Assembly (NCBI GenBank): GCA_028285545.1
Contig: JANQPA010000012.1
Coordinates: 62,001 to 126,000 of the forward strand
Direction of reading: 5' to 3'
Length of the DNA stretch: 64,000 bases
Origin: Saprospiraceae bacterium
GTDB lineage: Bacteria > Bacteroidota > Bacteroidia > Chitinophagales > Saprospiraceae
The position numbers and the translations under genes were made by a program. The notes beneath the pieces were generated by a model. It was not told the origin of the DNA. It was given only the letters and a program-made list of their open reading frames with translations, and did no database searches. This document shows positions 36,092 through 45,312 of the stretch, in pieces (positions within the stretch are counted from its first letter, which is position 1; each line of letters starts with the position of its first letter).

Positions 36092-38101
36092 ATGAAAGCT
36101 AGCAAGATATTTGGTTTATTGATTCTGGTAATAGGATTTTCACCCTTGGAAGGTCAAAATCAAAGTCAAGGAGAGCGACAGGCAGAAATCAAGGTTGAAA
36201 CTACGGAGCAGGGTGCCCGTTTTTCAGCTAAAACTCCTCCGCTTGGACAGATAGCAGGGGCTCCTCCTGCTTACTATTCCTATTTCTGGGAGTTTGGAGA
36301 TGGGCAATTCAGTTTTGAAGAAAATCCAATACATATCTATCCTCATACTGGAGAATTTGAGGTACGCCTTGCGCTAACCAATAATTATGACGATGGGAAA
36401 CCGCCTCCAACACGGCCAAAAAAGGTATACGTTAAAAAAAACCTGGTGGCCTCTACAGGTAATTCACGACCTGCTCATTATTCTGTGGTACCAGGAGGAA
36501 AGTCTCTAAGAATTCAAACCAATCACGATCCTAAACCCGAAGAAGAGATCGTGTCTATCTTTAGTTATAAAAATCAGGAATTAGCAATAAATAAGGGTCG
36601 CTTGCATTTATTTTTTAATGAAAAGAAATATAAAAACAGCCATTTTACCTTCCAGGATGCCAGAGAATATCATGGAGAATCCCGAATGGAAAGAGCTGAA
36701 GAGCTGGGTTTTCAAAAAAAAGATCATAATACTGAATTATGGGCATCCAATGATTCAGAAATGCTAAGCATTTCATCCAGGCCTTCTGTTTGGAGTCAAA
36801 CTACTCAAACAAGCATTCTTGAAAGTACGCTACAAGAGGCCAGAGCTGTATATAAGGATCAAATAACTTGGACTTATGATAGACATAAGCCCGGAGAAGA
36901 GCGCCATCTTTTTACAACTTTAAGAACTACAAAAGAGATGTTGGCCGATACCAATGCAATCATAAGCATGCAAGGATTTTACGTACCTGAAGGAGGCTCC
37001 GATTTTGAAGTTTTTACTTTGGAAATGCAGATTGTGGCCTCACATGATCCAAACCATATAGGAGTGTCAGATACCCGAGTAAATTTTCGCAGGGCGAAAA
37101 AAAATGAGATCAGCTATAAAGTTCGTTTTCAAAATACTGGCGAGGGGCCGGCGAGTGAAGTTAGGATTGAAACCTCAATTCCTGAGGGTTTAGACAAGGA
37201 TAGTATTGAATTACTTAATTATTACCCCTATTGCCCGATCTGTCCGGAAGAGCCTGTTTCCTACAGTTGTTTGGATACCCTTGTAAGTGAAAATAAAATC
37301 ACTTTTTCTTTTCATAATATATATCTACCAGGAATAAGGCAGGCCGGTGTCTTTGCCAGAGACTCTACCAAGGGATTCATCAAGTTTACCATTCAACCAG
37401 CAAAAAACATCAAAAGGGTGGTTTTAAGCAGCCAGGCAAATATTTATTTTGATAAAAATCCACCTATCCAGACCAACACAGCGCTGACTCATTTTATCGG
37501 CTGGGCTCCTGGTTTTAAGGCAGGTCTAGACCTACAGGCCAATGACCTAAGCAAAGTTGCTTATTTTGTAGGCTTAACCATCTCGCCGGTAAAAGCCTCC
37601 AAATGGTATTATCAGGGAGAGATTATGCTGGGGTATGGAACCCAAAAAGATCAAGAATCTACTTGTTTTGAAGCTGATTTAACAAATCCTGAAGTGCCAG
37701 GTCCAGGTCTATTTGTATTACAGCAAAACATACAGCAAGAGCAAACCTTATTTTTGGATATTGTGCCTTTGCAGTTTCGAAAAAACCTTTTGGATTTTCT
37801 AAGTTTTGGAGCGGGCACACAGGTTCGATTGATCCTTAATAGGGAAAGAGAAACAGAAACAATTGTTCATCCAGAATTTTTCGAAGATGAGCAATGTTTG
37901 TTTCCTGCACTTCCGATGAATGCGCCACCACCACCATTTGGGGGCACCAGAAAGCTTCCACAAGAAGGGGCTGTCCATCTTTTTGGAGACCTTAATGCTG
38001 GGCTGGTAAAAAATGGTCCGGTGGCAGGTCTTAGATATTTATACAGCCTAAATCCCAATTTTTCCAACCGTTTTCAATTATATGCCAATTGGAAATTTTG
38101 A
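36092..38101 (+). CDS. PKD-domain protein with DUF7619-like and C-terminal beta-barrel-like region
   Basis: A 669-residue exported protein (signal about 1-21, ending LEGQ). A PKD fold appears at about 45-115 (YFWEFGDGQFSFEENPIHIY and GEFEVRLALTN). A second domain at about 315-470 reads SHDPNHIGVSD, VRFQNTGEGPASEVRIETSI and NIYFDKNPPIQTN, the pattern of the DUF7619 conserved repeat in Bacteroidota surface proteins. The last 180 residues are strand-rich and end in Phe (NRFQLYANWKF), as outer-membrane barrels do. There is no T9SS tail, which fits a membrane-inserted rather than secreted product. It lies upstream of the CHAT gene. Confidence 0.8.
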   Translation: MKASKIFGLLILVIGFSPLEGQNQSQGERQAEIKVETTEQGARFSAKTPPLGQIAGAPPAYYSYFWEFGDGQFSFEENPIHIYPHTGEFEVRLALTNNYDDGKPPPTRPKKVYVKKNLVASTGNSRPAHYSVVPGGKSLRIQTNHDPKPEEEIVSIFSYKNQELAINKGRLHLFFNEKKYKNSHFTFQDAREYHGESRMERAEELGFQKKDHNTELWASNDSEMLSISSRPSVWSQTTQTSILESTLQEARAVYKDQITWTYDRHKPGEERHLFTTLRTTKEMLADTNAIISMQGFYVPEGGSDFEVFTLEMQIVASHDPNHIGVSDTRVNFRRAKKNEISYKVRFQNTGEGPASEVRIETSIPEGLDKDSIELLNYYPYCPICPEEPVSYSCLDTLVSENKITFSFHNIYLPGIRQAGVFARDSTKGFIKFTIQPAKNIKRVVLSSQANIYFDKNPPIQTNTALTHFIGWAPGFKAGLDLQANDLSKVAYFVGLTISPVKASKWYYQGEIMLGYGTQKDQESTCFEADLTNPEVPGPGLFVLQQNIQQEQTLFLDIVPLQFRKNLLDFLSFGAGTQVRLILNRERETETIVHPEFFEDEQCLFPALPMNAPPPPFGGTRKLPQEGAVHLFGDLNAGLVKNGPVAGLRYLYSLNPNFSNRFQLYANWKF

Positions 38102-38210
38102 ATTCAACATAAATTATACGAAGCGGGAGCTAAATTGGAATAGTCATTTGAGTTCATTCTATTCAAAGGTAAATGCCTTGTCAAAATCAAGGGCAAAGAT
38201 TTAAATTAAG

Positions 38211-38243
38211 AGCCCTGGCCATACGGCCCGTAGGGGAAGGGCT
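38211..38243. terminator. Hairpin downstream of the PKD gene
   Basis: AGCCCT (38211-38216) pairs with AGGGCT (38238-38243) and encloses smaller complementary pieces (GGCC...GGCC and TACGG/CCGTA). It is GC-rich in an A/T-rich gap and followed by A/T bases, so it probably terminates the PKD transcript, leaving the CHAT gene with its own promoter. Confidence 0.5.
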
Positions 38244-38380
38244 AAAATATTGTAAGAAAAGTGAATCGAGAACATAAAATTTTGAGCCACTTATGTTCCT
38301 CAGAGCATTTAAATGATTAAATTGTTGATGGTAATACCATGTCCTCAACAGGCCATCATCTAATTCCAAAGCAAATTTTC

Positions 38381-41275
38381 ATGTTATCTAAAATACAGAA
38401 AATAAAAAGATATGGAAAGCTCCAAATCGAAAGCATCTTCAAATATTTTTTAGTAGCCTGTTTATTATTATTCAATCATCCCTTCTTCCTGTCGGCAGGC
38501 AAGATTTTTGCACAAAAAACTCTTGATTCCCTAGAACTCGCCCAAATCAATACCAAAATTGATCAATATGAACAAACAGCTTCCTTAGATAGTCTCATTT
38601 ATTTTTCCCAAAAAAAATTAGCCCTCCTGAAGGAAGCGGATGTCTTAGCAGGTTGGGTCAATGCCTACCTTGACCTAGCCTTATTACAACCTGAGACTAC
38701 TCTGTCTTTTCTAGATACTATGAATATACAGATTTGGCGCTTGCCAAAAAATCCGGAGGAAAAGGAAGCCCTTACCTGGTGTTACATGTATCAGGGGTAT
38801 TACCTCAAGGAAGCCAATGACATTCTTGGCTCCGCAAAAGCCTATGAAAGGGCCAGAGACTACTACCTAGATCATTCACCTGAGGACTTTGATTTCATCG
38901 AGTGGGTATATAAGCCCCTTGGCAATCATTATACCCGATTAGGTGATAATGAAAAAGCAATTAATCATTTTACCAGAGCAATCAGCCTGGCCAGAGGACA
39001 ATATTCAGAAAACACCCTAGCCGGGCTTTATAATAACCTTGGGCTAGCCTATTGGAACCAGGCCAAATACACACAGGCCATAGAACAGTATCAAAAAGGA
39101 CTAGCCATAAAGGATTTGAATACCCGAAATAAAGCCCTTTTACTTTCTAATCTGGCCGGTAGTTATTTTGACAGTGGAAAAGAAAAAGAAGCATTTAATA
39201 CTGCCATTCAGGCAGAGCAGTTGCTATCCAGTTTACAAAATGATGATCAGGTAAGTTCTTGGATTGCAGGCAATAAAAAATTGTTGGGTATTATTTATTT
39301 AAAAAGAAAAAATTACAAGCAAGCCCAGTTGAATCTACTAAAAGGATTAAGTGCTTTGGGCGGAGAAAAAACAAGGCAGGCCGCTAAAATTTATATTGAA
39401 TTGGGGAAGGTCAAAAAATTGGAAGGAAACTTCAAAGAGGCCTTGCAGTTTTATAATCAGGCACTTCAATCTATCCTTCCTTCTTTCTCTCCAGTTTCTG
39501 AAACAGAAAATCCTAAAACCAGTGATCTTTATGAAGAGAACACCCTATTTGAAGCTCTTACTGCTAAAGCTGATCTCCTTTTAAAAAGATATCAATCAGA
39601 TTCAAACCTGGAATGGCTCAAAGCCAGCCTGGGTTGTCATCAACTAGCTGCAAAGGCAGAAAATCTGCTGAGACAAACTTATCAATACCAGTCTTCAAAA
39701 TTAAGGCTACAGGGATTTAGTCGACAAAGAAGTGAACAAGCCATTGAAGTGGCTTACCAGCTTAGTGTGATTACCAAAGATCAAAAGTACATCCTAAACG
39801 CTTTTGAATTTGTGGAACAAAATAAAGCGACTCTGCTCTTGGAAGCTGTTTACAAGAATCTCGCCTTTCGTCAAATAGGATCGCAGGACAGCCTTATTGC
39901 CCTTGAACAGCAATTACAAAGTTTACAAGAAGATTTTACCCGTAGAATTTTGGAGGCAAAAATGGCGAAACAGCCCTCGGCACAAATTGAAAAGCTAAAT
40001 TTTCGAAAAAAAGAAGCCGAAGAAAAATTAGCCGCCGTTGCTGAGGAAATTGAGATAGCATATCCTGCTTTTCAAGAGGTAAAAAATCAATTGAATTCAT
40101 TATCTATTAAGGCTTTGCAGGAGCGTCTGAGTCTTAGTCAAACCCAACTTATTGAATATTTCGAAGGGAAGGAAGCGCTTTACATTTTCTATATTAATGG
40201 AATTGACTCAGTCCAAATGAAAAAAGTGCTTTTAGATGACACCACCCAATCCATCTTCCAGTCATTGCGGTATTATTTCACTTCTTCCAAGGCCATTGCC
40301 AATGATCCTCTGAATTTTTTAAAAAAGTCAAATGAGGTTTATAAAATCCTTTTGGGTTCTTTTGAAGATCCAATTTTTGTACAAAGGGCAAAACTAATTA
40401 TTATACCCGATGGACAAATTAACTTCATCCCTTTTGAAGCATTACTCACTCAGGTACCACCCAATACTAACTTGGCTTCTGCTCCTTATCTTATTAAAAA
40501 AATGACCATTTCTTATGCATTTTCCGCTTCTCTTTGGCAGCTTAGGAAGGCCAATCTTAATTTAAAAAAGAAGAAATTATTGGTAATGGCCCCAGTTTTT
40601 GCTAAAGGAGAACAAGAGCAATTACCTCTCGAAAATAGTCTGACGGGTTCTAAACGACTAGCCAAAAAGGTAAAAAACAGTAATTTTTTAAGTCATCATA
40701 AAGCTAGTTTGGCCAATTTCAAAAAACTAGCTGGTCAATATAATATTATCCACTTAGCTACTCATGCCAGTGCAGAAGGCCAGGCTTCTACACCCGACAT
40801 TTCATTTATCGACAGCAGTCTTTATTTACCTGAAATTTATCATTTAAAAATACCAGCTGATTTAATTGTTTTGAGTGCCTGCGAAACAAATTTGGGGGAA
40901 TTGGAACTAGGAGAAGGGGTAATGAGTTTGGCCAGAGGTTTTTATTATGCCGGTGCCAGAGGTTTGATTTCAAGCTTGTGGAAGGTAAATGATGCCACTA
41001 CATCTACTCTTTTTAGTCAGTTTTATGAGTCCATGCTAAAAAAAGAATCTATTTCTAACTCTTTAAGCCTGGCTAAATTATCTTACCTGGATGATTCAAA
41101 TATCAGTGATGCTAAAAAATCTCCTTATTACTGGGCAGGCTTCTTATTTATTGGGCAGGATCAGATCTTGGATATTGAAGCAAGCAATGGTTTTTCACCC
41201 TGGCTATTGGCAAGTCTTGGCCTGTTAATCTTTTGTTCTATCCTGTTTCTTATGAGAAAGAAATCATTTCGGTAA
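38381..41275 (+). CDS. Membrane TPR-CHAT (caspase-like) protein
   Basis: About 964 residues from 38381 (38339 is an alternative start). An N-terminal signal or anchor helix (YFLVACLLLFNHPFFL) is followed by TPR repeats at about 90-430, a helical linker with coiled-coil character, and a C-terminal CHAT protease domain. The catalytic His is in IIHLATHASAEG (about 794) and Cys in VLSACETN (about 833), with LARGFYYAGARGLISSLWKV behind. A final membrane helix (PWLLASLGLLIFCSILFLM) ends at a positively charged tail. CHAT proteins are caspase/separase relatives, some active in stress and defence. The position near an ECF sigma pair is recurrent in Bacteroidota; no CRISPR genes are near. Confidence 0.92.
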   Translation: MLSKIQKIKRYGKLQIESIFKYFLVACLLLFNHPFFLSAGKIFAQKTLDSLELAQINTKIDQYEQTASLDSLIYFSQKKLALLKEADVLAGWVNAYLDLALLQPETTLSFLDTMNIQIWRLPKNPEEKEALTWCYMYQGYYLKEANDILGSAKAYERARDYYLDHSPEDFDFIEWVYKPLGNHYTRLGDNEKAINHFTRAISLARGQYSENTLAGLYNNLGLAYWNQAKYTQAIEQYQKGLAIKDLNTRNKALLLSNLAGSYFDSGKEKEAFNTAIQAEQLLSSLQNDDQVSSWIAGNKKLLGIIYLKRKNYKQAQLNLLKGLSALGGEKTRQAAKIYIELGKVKKLEGNFKEALQFYNQALQSILPSFSPVSETENPKTSDLYEENTLFEALTAKADLLLKRYQSDSNLEWLKASLGCHQLAAKAENLLRQTYQYQSSKLRLQGFSRQRSEQAIEVAYQLSVITKDQKYILNAFEFVEQNKATLLLEAVYKNLAFRQIGSQDSLIALEQQLQSLQEDFTRRILEAKMAKQPSAQIEKLNFRKKEAEEKLAAVAEEIEIAYPAFQEVKNQLNSLSIKALQERLSLSQTQLIEYFEGKEALYIFYINGIDSVQMKKVLLDDTTQSIFQSLRYYFTSSKAIANDPLNFLKKSNEVYKILLGSFEDPIFVQRAKLIIIPDGQINFIPFEALLTQVPPNTNLASAPYLIKKMTISYAFSASLWQLRKANLNLKKKKLLVMAPVFAKGEQEQLPLENSLTGSKRLAKKVKNSNFLSHHKASLANFKKLAGQYNIIHLATHASAEGQASTPDISFIDSSLYLPEIYHLKIPADLIVLSACETNLGELELGEGVMSLARGFYYAGARGLISSLWKVNDATTSTLFSQFYESMLKKESISNSLSLAKLSYLDDSNISDAKKSPYYWAGFLFIGQDQILDIEASNGFSPWLLASLGLLIFCSILFLMRKKSFR

Positions 41276-41377
41276 AAATAAAGAAGAAGAGGTTCCATAC
41301 ATTCTTAAAGCTTTTAAAAATTCCTTCTATCTTGGAGGTTTTTAAATCAATTTGGATCTCCTTTAATTTTCTATAAA

Positions 41378-42169
41378 ATGTACTTAGAGAAAGAAGAAAG
41401 AATCTACGGATTTATTGGTACAGGACATATTACGGTAGCTGTTGTCCATGGCCTATTAAAATCCTCTTACCGACCTAATCAGATTTTTGTTTCTCCCAGA
41501 AATGCAGAAAAGGCAGCCTCATTAGCTCAATCGTTTTCCGAAGTGACAGTTGCTGAATCTAACCAGGAAGTAGTAGACAAAAGTAAGGTAGTATTCATTT
41601 GTGTGCGTCCTCAAATAGTTGAGGAGGTCCTCAGTGATTTAAAATTTGAGGAAGATCATATCATTATTTCCTTAGTTCCAACCACAAAGATGGAGCATTT
41701 AAGCAAGATGGTTTTCCCTGCTAATAAGATGTCAAGATGCGTGCCCCTACCTCCATTCGCAGAGCATATTGGTAGTGTTCTTTATTACAGCAATCATGAT
41801 TATTTTGAAGAAGTTTTTAAAGGCACCAGTGCATTGACCAAAGCAGAAGATGAAGATCAACTCCATGTCTTGTGGACCTATACTGCCTTGATTTCTGCTT
41901 TCTATGAATTGCTTAATCAGACAAGTCAATGGGCTATAAAAAAAGGAGTTCCTCAGGCAGTTACCGAAAAATATGCAGCCTCTATGTATCATTCTCTTTC
42001 TTCTTTGGCCCTTGAGGTTGGCGAGGAAGGGTTTTCTGCCATGGCTGAAGAAGCAGCTACCCCTGGCGGCTTAAATGAACATGTCCTCAATAGAATTATG
42101 GCGGTTAATGGTTTCGATGTTTATCACGAAGCATTGGATGAAGTTCTGAAGCGAGTAGAAAAGGCTTAA
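41378..42169 (+). CDS. ProC-like pyrroline-5-carboxylate reductase family protein
   Basis: A 263-residue dehydrogenase. The NAD(P)-binding motif is FIGTGHITVAVVHGLL (about 12-27), later VFICVRPQIVEEVL and the C-terminal dimerisation helices with the EAATPGGLNEHVL signature of ProC-type enzymes. It differs from housekeeping ProC in the middle (SRCVPLPPFAEHIGS). It may reduce a cyclic imine other than pyrroline-5-carboxylate. It converges on the reductase gene at 42166 with overlapping stop codons. Confidence 0.8.
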   Translation: MYLEKEERIYGFIGTGHITVAVVHGLLKSSYRPNQIFVSPRNAEKAASLAQSFSEVTVAESNQEVVDKSKVVFICVRPQIVEEVLSDLKFEEDHIIISLVPTTKMEHLSKMVFPANKMSRCVPLPPFAEHIGSVLYYSNHDYFEEVFKGTSALTKAEDEDQLHVLWTYTALISAFYELLNQTSQWAIKKGVPQAVTEKYAASMYHSLSSLALEVGEEGFSAMAEEAATPGGLNEHVLNRIMAVNGFDVYHEALDEVLKRVEKA

Positions 42170-43233
42170 AACCTAAGTTCTATTTTTTCAGACACAGGTA
42201 GTGCCTGACAGGTCAATATCAAACCCTTTTTTATATCCTCATCACTCAAGGCCATGCAGATCTTCATTTCTGCTTTTCCTTTTATTACTTTAGCCACACA
42301 AGTGGCACAGACTCCACTCTCACAAGAATAGGGTGGATTAACATCAGCCTCTTTTAAAACTTGCAGGATAGTCTTTCCTTTCGGAATCTTAAGTTGGTAG
42401 GTTTGATTATTTAGTTTTACACTAAGTAGAGCATTGTCAACGGCTTGAATATTTACTTCCTCCTCTTCAGCAGCAGCGCCAAATTGCTCAATATGGATTA
42501 ATTCTCCAGGAATTCCCAATCCGATTAAAGTATTACGAACTTCCTTATTCATGGCTCCTGGGCCGCAAATATAGTACTCCGTGGTTTGTGCTACCGGAGG
42601 GTGATTGGCAATAAACCATTCCACAGCTTCAGAATCGATTCTCCCTTTTTTTCCTTGCCATTGCTCCCAGGTTGTCCACACTTTAGGATTACTTAAGGTG
42701 TGAACTATTTGTAATCTATCGGGATACTGCTTTAATAGCTTGGCCAATTCATTTTTAAAAATAATAGTATCCTGATTGGAATTACCATAGAACAGATTAA
42801 CGGCACTTTTTGGAGAAGCTATCAAAACGGATTTAAGAATAGAAATGATGGGAGTAATGCCGCTTCCTGCTGCAAACAAAAAATAGGTTTTATATGCATC
42901 TTCTTTTATATCTGCATAAAACCGTCCTTGAGGAGTCATAACTTCTAATTCGTCACCAGGTTTTAGGTGAAGAGCCAGATGATTAGAAATCAAGCCACCT
43001 TTTACTCTTTTTACGGTAATCTGTAAGGCCTCTTCCTGAAATGGGCAGCTATTAAGGGAATAGCTTCGGCGAACTTCCTGGCCATTGATAAAAAGTCTAA
43101 TGATCAAATGTTGTCCTGGATAATAATTAAAGAAGGCATATAAATGATCTGGAGTATCAAGAGTGATGGTGATAGCTTCCTTGATAGGAAAATCTATTGC
43201 CAAAACCTTAAGCTTATAAAATTGAGTAGACAT
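42166..43233 (-). CDS. FAD / 2Fe-2S oxidoreductase partner of the Rieske oxygenase
   Basis: A 355-residue ferredoxin-NADP reductase-like protein: flavin domain (VRRSYSLNSCPF, the RxYS FAD motif), NAD domain (FAAGSGITPIISIL), and a C-terminal plant-type 2Fe-2S ferredoxin (YSCESGVCATCVAKV with the fourth Cys in LTCQALP). It supplies electrons from NAD(P)H to an oxygenase. It is transcribed in the same direction as the Rieske gene, 123 bases downstream, so the two form an oxygenase pair like GbcAB or other N-demethylases. Its stop overlaps that of the ProC-like gene. Confidence 0.9.
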   Translation of the reverse strand: MSTQFYKLKVLAIDFPIKEAITITLDTPDHLYAFFNYYPGQHLIIRLFINGQEVRRSYSLNSCPFQEEALQITVKRVKGGLISNHLALHLKPGDELEVMTPQGRFYADIKEDAYKTYFLFAAGSGITPIISILKSVLIASPKSAVNLFYGNSNQDTIIFKNELAKLLKQYPDRLQIVHTLSNPKVWTTWEQWQGKKGRIDSEAVEWFIANHPPVAQTTEYYICGPGAMNKEVRNTLIGLGIPGELIHIEQFGAAAEEEEVNIQAVDNALLSVKLNNQTYQLKIPKGKTILQVLKEADVNPPYSCESGVCATCVAKVIKGKAEMKICMALSDEDIKKGLILTCQALPVSEKIELRF

Positions 43234-43295
43234 CTAAAAGTTTGTTCAATTTCCGTTTTCTAATTAATTCAAGTCGTCATACAAATAATTATTAA

Positions 43296-43335
43296 GTAAA
43301 AATCTTTCTACTTTCTACCTGTTACTTTCTACTAG
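43296..43335. repeat. Single-arm GTAGAAAG micro-repeat
   Basis: AAATCTTTCTACTTTCTACC and a following TTACTTTCTACTAG are the reverse complement of the arm units at 7697-7760 and 61050-61115. No opposite arm is present here. It lies between the Rieske and reductase genes. Confidence 0.55.
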
Positions 43336-43356
43336 CAAATTGCATGGCAACTTGCG

Positions 43357-44526
43357 TTAATTCTGCTCCATCCATCTTTTGATAATACTTTGAAAGGTCC
43401 GAATGGTACTTTCACCATGTTTTGCAGTAGCCGTGACGCCAAAAAGTGGATTGTTAAGGGATTTCTGCTGTTGTTCACAGACATACACATCTTCCTCCAT
43501 AAAGTCATTCCACTCCATGGGATCTTCGGATTTTTCATTGGGCTTCCCCCCATATTTTGTTTTCCCCCCCATAATACCATGCCAGGATCTGTTGGATTTG
43601 CTTTGCTGTTTGTAATATTCCCATTCACTCACTTCTTCTAATTTTGTACGTAGGATCACCTTCGTTTTATCCGGCGCAAGTGGAATAGCATGGAAAATAT
43701 TCCAGCTCCCTTCCCCCTCGGATAAACCCAGGTTAGGGAAAAACCAGGGTACATAGGCTCCCAGATATTCATCCGTCATTTCTTTGATTCTTTTAAAAGG
43801 AATGAGTTTATCTAAATTGTCCCTATACTGCGGTGATAGGGGTTCCCAAAACATATAATGGTCTCCAACAAAGCCAAATTTAGCTTTGGCATGATCGTAC
43901 ATTTGTAGTGTATTGGAATGTAGATGAGCTAAGTGATAGACATCAATATAATTTTCGGCCACAATTTTCCAATTGGCATTAATAGTTTTTTCATAGTAGG
44001 TATCAGGATATTCAATCAACCGATTCGGATCATGAGGTCCCAGATGTTCCCAACAACCTTCGAACCACTTGGTGATCGGCTCTGCATCTGGTTTGGGATG
44101 TACCCATAGCATTCCACGCCAGATGTCCACAGAAGCTTTGTGCAAACAAATTTTATCTAATTCAAGATCTGGAAATTCTTTTTCTTTTTCAGGAACACTA
44201 ATCAATTGGCCGTTCAAATCATAGGTCCAATCGTGATATGGACAAGTCAAAGCCTTCTGTTTTTTCCCTACCGCACGTAATAATTGGGTGCCTCTGTGCC
44301 GGCATAGATTGTGAAAAGCTCTTAGACGCTGATCCCGCCCTTTTACAATTACAAGGTTTTGATGACCACATTGCACGGTAACATAATCACCTGGATCTTG
44401 AATGTCCTCTACCAAGCCTGCAAATTGCCAGGAGTTGCCAAAGATGATTTTTTGCTCCTTATCAAACCAATCTTGTGAAGTGTAAGCTTCTACTGGCAAA
44501 ATAGGCATAGTTCTTTGTCCACTCAT
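43357..44526 (-). CDS. Rieske-type ring-hydroxylating / N-demethylating oxygenase alpha subunit
   Basis: A 389-residue non-heme iron oxygenase. The Rieske cluster ligands are Cys75-x-His77 (NLCRHRGT) and Cys95-x2-His98 (LTCPYHDW). The mononuclear iron site is ENYIDVYHLAHLH, with His198 and His203 and the bridging Asp195; the third ligand is likely the Asp in EEDVYVCEQQQ. The length and spacing match the single-component alpha subunits that act on betaines and other small substrates (GbcA, CntA, stachydrine demethylase) more than large aromatic dioxygenases. With the reductase downstream it forms the electron chain; the substrate is unknown. Confidence 0.9.
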   Translation of the reverse strand: MSGQRTMPILPVEAYTSQDWFDKEQKIIFGNSWQFAGLVEDIQDPGDYVTVQCGHQNLVIVKGRDQRLRAFHNLCRHRGTQLLRAVGKKQKALTCPYHDWTYDLNGQLISVPEKEKEFPDLELDKICLHKASVDIWRGMLWVHPKPDAEPITKWFEGCWEHLGPHDPNRLIEYPDTYYEKTINANWKIVAENYIDVYHLAHLHSNTLQMYDHAKAKFGFVGDHYMFWEPLSPQYRDNLDKLIPFKRIKEMTDEYLGAYVPWFFPNLGLSEGEGSWNIFHAIPLAPDKTKVILRTKLEEVSEWEYYKQQSKSNRSWHGIMGGKTKYGGKPNEKSEDPMEWNDFMEEDVYVCEQQQKSLNNPLFGVTATAKHGESTIRTFQSIIKRWMEQN

Positions 44527-44592
44527 ATTATTGATTTTGATACAAATCTATAGGATTCCAAAATGCCTTCTTTTGATCTAAATCAAAAAAGA

Positions 44593-45192
44593 TTACTTAT
44601 TTTTTCTAATACGACTTAAGGTTTCCTGAGAAATACCCAGAAAAGAGGCGATGTGACCAAGGTTAATTCTCTGGGTTACATCTGGAAAGGTGGAGAGCAA
44701 TAAATCATATTTTTCCCTTGCACTCATAAAAACAAATCCTTTGTAGAAATAGTCAATGAAAACTAGCTGCTCTTCTACCATAAGGCGGCCAAATTCCTGC
44801 ATTTTTGGATATTTTAAATAGAGGCCTTGTAATTCATCAAAAGTAAGAGAGCAAATTCTGGTTGTTTCGGTTAGCTCAATATTTTCATGGGAGGGAATTT
44901 GAGTATAAAAGCTGGTCCAGGTCGTAAGCATTTGACCTTCCCGATAAACCCAGGATGTTACATCTTTACCATCGTGATGATAATAGGTCCGAGCAGAGCC
45001 CTCTTCAATAAAGTATAATCGATGAGCTACCATCCCCTCTTTAATTAGAAGTTGTCCTTTTTTGAACTCTTCTCTTTTACAAATAGACTCAATTGCTGTT
45101 TTGACTTCTATATTAATTTGTACCCGGGAATTGATAAACTCAGGCAACGATGGGCTTACTGTGTTATCAAAAAAAAGTGTTTCGGAAATCAT
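44593..45192 (-). CDS. Crp/Fnr-family transcriptional regulator
   Basis: A 199-residue regulator with a cyclic-nucleotide-binding-like beta-barrel (KKGQLLIKEGMVAHRLYFIE) and a C-terminal winged helix (INLGHIASFLGISQETLSRIR). It lacks the Cys cluster of FNR. It lies upstream of the Rieske gene, 66 bases away on the same strand, and probably controls that pair. The effector is unknown; in Bacteroidota many such proteins bind no cAMP. Confidence 0.9.
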   Translation of the reverse strand: MISETLFFDNTVSPSLPEFINSRVQINIEVKTAIESICKREEFKKGQLLIKEGMVAHRLYFIEEGSARTYYHHDGKDVTSWVYREGQMLTTWTSFYTQIPSHENIELTETTRICSLTFDELQGLYLKYPKMQEFGRLMVEEQLVFIDYFYKGFVFMSAREKYDLLLSTFPDVTQRINLGHIASFLGISQETLSRIRKNK

Positions 45193-45312
45193 GGATACTT
45201 TATTCTTTACCCTCTTGCTCCAGCAAAATTAGAAAATTAAGCTAAATACAGTCTATCCTACATCTTTTTCAGCTTAATACTCCTCACAGCAATCAATAAA
45301 ACCTAAAAAATC

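Noticed and set aside
38381..41275. CHAT protein as a type III-E CRISPR (Craspase) partner
   Set aside because: No gRAMP/Cas7-11 gene or array is present, and this protein has a signal/anchor helix and a C-terminal membrane helix.
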